Shown here: piece by piece, positions 60,978 to 64,000 of the stretch
How the letters are laid out: every line of letters starts with the position of its first letter
Position numbering within the stretch: the first letter of the stretch is position 1
The notes under the pieces: model-generated
Databases searched by the model: none
What the model saw: only the letters and a program-made list of their open reading frames with translations
What the model was told of the DNA's origin: nothing
Made by a program: the position numbers and the translations under genes
Source of the DNA: Dongia_A sp964542425
Lineage (GTDB): Bacteria > Pseudomonadota > Alphaproteobacteria > Dongiales > Dongiaceae
NCBI GenBank assembly: GCA_964542425.1
Contig: CAZIUB010000126.1
Span: 5,932 to 69,931 of the forward strand
DNA: 64,000 nt
Direction: 5' to 3'

Positions 60978-62015
60978 CTAACTGACACGGATGCGTGGGT
61001 TGAGGAACGCATAGCCGATATCGGAAATCAATTGCGTGGCCAGAACGACGACCACTGAAATAAGCCCGCAGGCGAGCACCATGTCGATGTCATTGTTGGA
61101 GGCCGCCTGCACCAGGAGCCAGCCGAAGCCCTTGTAGTTGAAGATCGATTCGACGACGACCACACCGGTGAGCAGCCAGGGAAACTGCAGCATGATCACC
61201 GTGAATGGCGCGATCAGCGCGTTGCGCAGCGCGTGCTTGACGACCACCGCGCCGAAGCTCAGGCCCTTCAGGCGAGCGGTGCGGATGTATTGGGCGGTCA
61301 TGACCTCCGCCATCGAGGCCCGTGTCATGCGCGCGATGTAGCCGATGCCATAGACCGCCATGGTCATCACCGGCAGGGTGAAGTTGTTGAAGCTGACGCC
61401 CTTGGTGACGGCGGTCGCGGCCGAGCCGTTGAACCAGCCGAGCCAGGACGCGAAGATGGCGGTGAAAATGACGCCCGAGACGTATTCCGGAGTGGCCGTC
61501 GAGGCGATCGCGGTCACCGACAACCCGCGGTCGAGCTTGGAGCCCTCGCGCATGCCGGCGAGCACACCCATCAGGAGCGCCACCGGCACCATCACCACCA
61601 TTACCCAGAACATCAGGATGCCGGTCGCCTTCAGCGCCTCTGGCAGGCGCTCCGAGACCGGCGCGCGAAACGCCGTCGAACAGCCGAAATCTCCCTGCAG
61701 GACGCCGGAGAAATGAGTTTCCGCGGATTCCTCGCAAAATCTGAACCGTGCCACGGTTTCGCCCGTCGCCGGATCGATGACCGGTTCTTTCGGCCACACG
61801 CCGACCCAGCGGCCAAAGCGAAGGACGAAATTGTCTCGATATCCGTTTCGCTGCAGCCAGCTTTCGAGGTCCTGATCGCTAGCGCGCATCTCCGTCTGGA
61901 AAATCGCCAGCTTGCGCAGATTGGGCTCGAGATTGACGAACACGAAGACGACGACGCTAAGGCATAGCATCGTCAAAAGTATGACGCCAAGACGTCGGAC
62001 AACAAATGTAAGCAT
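60978..62015 (-). CDS. Dipeptide/oligopeptide-type ABC permease (DppB-like)
   Basis: A 345-residue permease with six spans. It starts MLTFVVRRLGVILLTMLCLS and has the EAA-type loop MTAQYIRTARLKGLSFGAVVVKHALRNALIAP. A large periplasmic loop after span 1 (about 35-120) contains FGCSTAFRAPVSERLPEALKAT, with two Cys residues that may pair. It lies 77 bp after the binding-protein gene and directly before the DppC-like gene. Confidence 0.93.
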   Translation of the reverse strand: MLTFVVRRLGVILLTMLCLSVVVFVFVNLEPNLRKLAIFQTEMRASDQDLESWLQRNGYRDNFVLRFGRWVGVWPKEPVIDPATGETVARFRFCEESAETHFSGVLQGDFGCSTAFRAPVSERLPEALKATGILMFWVMVVMVPVALLMGVLAGMREGSKLDRGLSVTAIASTATPEYVSGVIFTAIFASWLGWFNGSAATAVTKGVSFNNFTLPVMTMAVYGIGYIARMTRASMAEVMTAQYIRTARLKGLSFGAVVVKHALRNALIAPFTVIMLQFPWLLTGVVVVESIFNYKGFGWLLVQAASNNDIDMVLACGLISVVVVLATQLISDIGYAFLNPRIRVS

Positions 62016-62092
62016 AGGCCCCCTCTATGCTGGCAGCCGGCCGCCAAGGCCGGCCCGGGAGGGGCGACGCACCCCTCCCGACCGAATGCCAG

Positions 62093-63733
62093 TTATACGT
62101 CGAGCCAGACTTTGTCGAGCTGCAACTCGAAAGTCTGGTGCATGAATAGGCCCTTCACATGTTCCCCGTGATGCCGGTATAGCGAGCGCCAGAAGGGCTG
62201 GATCAGGATGCCCGAATCCTGGAGGATTTTTTCGATATCCTGCATCAATTCCCGGCGTTTGTCGGCATCGGCGATCGCCAGGGCCGCGTTGAGCTTGCTG
62301 TCGAAGTCGGGGTTTGCATAGGCGCATTCGTTCCAGGCCTCGCCGGAACGATAGGCGAGCGCCAGTATCTGCACGCCGAACGGCCTCATGTTCCACTCCG
62401 TCGTCGACCAGGGATACTTGGTCCAGTCGTTCCAGAAGCTGGAACCTGGGATGATCGTGCGCTTGACGTTAAAGCCCGCCTCGCGGCATTGCGCCGCGAT
62501 CACGTCGCCCGGATTCTTCACGTACTCGGATTCGTAGGAGATGAGCTCGAATTCGTGATCCATCATGCCGGCCTCGGTCATCAGGGCCTTGGCCTTTTCG
62601 AGATCGCGCGCGATCTTCGGCAACTCGAAATACTCCGGATGGATCGGCGCGACGTGGTGATTCTCGCCGACGACGCCGGCGTCGTTGTAGCCCAGCTTCA
62701 ACACCGTGGCGTTGTCGACGGCGAGCTGCAGGGCGTTGCGCACCCGCTGATCGTCGAAGGGCTTGTTGGCGATGTTGGTCCGCAGCACGATCGTCGCGGC
62801 GGTAACGACCTCCTGCTTGACGAATCCCATCCCGTCGAGGAGCCCCACGGTATCCCCCGTGGTCTGATAGACGGCGTCGATCTCTTTGGATTCCAGCGCG
62901 CTGATGAAGGCATTCTGCTCATTGCCGTAATCGATCATTTCGATCCCATCGAGATAGGGCTCGCCGCCCCACCACTGGAAATTCTCGCGGCGCTTGACAA
63001 CCGCGGCCTTGCCGACCTCGTAGGACACGATTTCGTAGGGTCCGGTGCCGGGAGTCTTCAGCATGTCACTGCCCGATTTCTCGAAATCGCGGTGAACAAT
63101 GATCGCCGGGTAGTCGGCCATGCCGGGGATGAGCGAAATGTCGGATTGGCTGGTCTTCAGCCTGACCGTATGATCGTCGATCTTGGTGATCGCGCCCTCC
63201 GCCGCCTTGCCGGACGTGGCGTCGACGAGAGTGCCCATGCGGGCCGCCATCGAATTGCCTTCCGCGGATTTGTCGCACCACCGGGTGAGGTTATAGATCA
63301 CGTCATCGGCGTTGAAATCGTCGCCGTTCGACCATTTCACGCCCTTGCGAACATGCAGCGTGTATTCGGTGGCGTCGTCGCTGATGTCCCAGCTCTCGAT
63401 GAGATGGCCGTCGAAGGTAAAGTCCTTGGTGTAGCGCACGAGATAGTCGTTGCATTGGCGCATCACATTTGCCATTTCCGACCAATCCCAGGTGCGCGGA
63501 TCTTTCATCTCCCTGATGGACATCTGTATCTTGAGGGCGCCGCCCTTCTTGCCTTCCTGGGCGTGGGCCGGCTTGGGCGCGGCTAGACCCATCATACCAT
63601 AGGCCATGGCCGTCGATGCGCCCATGACGCTGGCCATCGCCAGAAACTCCCGGCGATCCATCTTGCCTGCTTTTGCGCTCTCGGCGAGCGAGTGAATTGT
63701 CGCCGGAACGCGGTCACCTTTGCTCTTGAACAT
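62093..63733 (-). CDS. Tat-exported peptide/amine ABC transporter substrate-binding protein (family 5)
   Basis: A 546-residue binding protein of the DppA/OppA family. A long N-terminus carries a twin-arginine motif (DRREFLAMA, residues 26-34) and a cleavage site AHA-QEG (about 59). Typical segments are LIESWDISDDATEYTLHVRKGVKWSNGDDFNADDV, VVKRRENFQWWGGEPYLDGIEMIDYG and VRNALQLAVDNATVLKL. AAAGGAAC before the ATG at 63733 supports the start. It opens the operon that ends with the MttB-like gene, so the ligand may be a quaternary amine or betaine-like compound rather than a peptide. Confidence 0.92.
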   Translation of the reverse strand: MFKSKGDRVPATIHSLAESAKAGKMDRREFLAMASVMGASTAMAYGMMGLAAPKPAHAQEGKKGGALKIQMSIREMKDPRTWDWSEMANVMRQCNDYLVRYTKDFTFDGHLIESWDISDDATEYTLHVRKGVKWSNGDDFNADDVIYNLTRWCDKSAEGNSMAARMGTLVDATSGKAAEGAITKIDDHTVRLKTSQSDISLIPGMADYPAIIVHRDFEKSGSDMLKTPGTGPYEIVSYEVGKAAVVKRRENFQWWGGEPYLDGIEMIDYGNEQNAFISALESKEIDAVYQTTGDTVGLLDGMGFVKQEVVTAATIVLRTNIANKPFDDQRVRNALQLAVDNATVLKLGYNDAGVVGENHHVAPIHPEYFELPKIARDLEKAKALMTEAGMMDHEFELISYESEYVKNPGDVIAAQCREAGFNVKRTIIPGSSFWNDWTKYPWSTTEWNMRPFGVQILALAYRSGEAWNECAYANPDFDSKLNAALAIADADKRRELMQDIEKILQDSGILIQPFWRSLYRHHGEHVKGLFMHQTFELQLDKVWLDV

Positions 63734-64000
63734 GTTTGTTCCTTTCCCTGTTTCCTTGTGTGTTGACGATGCCATTCGATGTGTTCCCGTTGGGCGCTCG
63801 AATGTGCCAATTCGGGACGCGCGCGGCTCGGGGCATCATTCCCCGGCCCATTCGTTAACCTCAACTCGTTTCTAGGTCCTCAAATAGTTGGAGTCAAATT
63901 CCAATCCCCGACACCCTTGCCATTTGCGGCAACGACAGACCGGCGAGCCCATCATGGAACGGCCGCGATCCGTCCGTCACCGACATGCGCGCCGGCAAGT
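63734..64000. other. Intergenic DNA and right window edge
   Basis: Besides the candidate promoter I see no complete gene. An open minus-strand frame enters from the right edge and stops near 63893 (SVTDGSRPFHDGLAGL within it), and a plus-strand ATG at 63953 opens a frame that runs off the edge. Either could be a real gene end, but neither is recognisable. Confidence 0.3.
63869..63897 (-). promoter_or_regulatory. Candidate sigma-70 promoter of the Dpp-type operon
   Basis: On the minus strand TTGACT, a 17-bp spacer and TAGAAA lie about 136 bp before the binding-protein start, in an AT-rich patch. The -35 is near consensus, the -10 weaker. Confidence 0.4.

Overview
The window looks like chromosomal DNA from a high-GC, free-living alphaproteobacterium, probably Rhodospirillales-like or another non-model order. 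This is an inference from content. There is a divK-pleD pair with rpmG and a zinc-ribbon DNA polymerase IV close by, an EipB-family envelope protein, a serC-serA operon with a candidate alphaproteobacterial serC leader, and many periplasmic-binding-protein transporters for sugars and peptide-like or amine substrates. I recognised no rRNA, tRNA, CRISPR array, integrase, complete insertion sequence or prophage gene.

Layout. 1-2 kb: 3' part of a sugar ABC transporter locus (truncated permease, Tat-exported binding protein). 2.3-13 kb: housekeeping block with a DinB-fold protein, a cupin, RNase R, a lipoprotein S41 peptidase, a Nudix hydrolase, L33, PleD, DivK and Pol IV. 13-19.6 kb: EipB-like protein, glycerate dehydrogenase, an agmatine-deiminase-like protein that has lost its catalytic residues, aspS and rnd. 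19.8-24.2 kb: two tandem adenylate cyclase/TolB-N/TPR genes bracketed by 69-bp direct repeats of the ppx 3' end. 24.2-30.2 kb: polyphosphate block (ppx, ppk1, sixA, CYTH-CHAD). 30.4-33.1 kb: cytochrome c', porin, cytochrome b561. 33.2-36.9 kb: serC-serA-ppk2. 37-38.1 kb: VOC protein and a glutathione transferase. 38.4-39.8 kb: a compact restriction-modification pair (BglII-like nuclease, MT-A70 methyltransferase). 40-45.5 kb: a translationally coupled operon of two FAD oxidoreductases and a GcvT-like protein, divergent from a guanidine-modifying hydrolase. 45.6-47.3 kb: a third cyclase/TolB-N/TPR gene. 47.4-55.9 kb: a CUT1 sugar transporter divergent from a cupin isomerase, a LacI regulator, a ROK kinase and a DUF1479 oxygenase-like gene, with AACGTT-centred operator-like palindromes between. 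56-63.7 kb: a Dpp/Opp-type transporter operon ending in a non-pyrrolysine MttB-family methyltransferase.

The most unusual feature is a 58-62 bp palindromic repeat found at four places. All four copies keep the same reading frame open up to an internal ATG, and two copies appear to supply the start codon and first residues of unrelated proteins (ROK kinase and EipB-like protein). At least three other palindromic or REP-like families occur in the intergenic DNA. Second in interest is the cyclase island inserted at the ppx 3' end.
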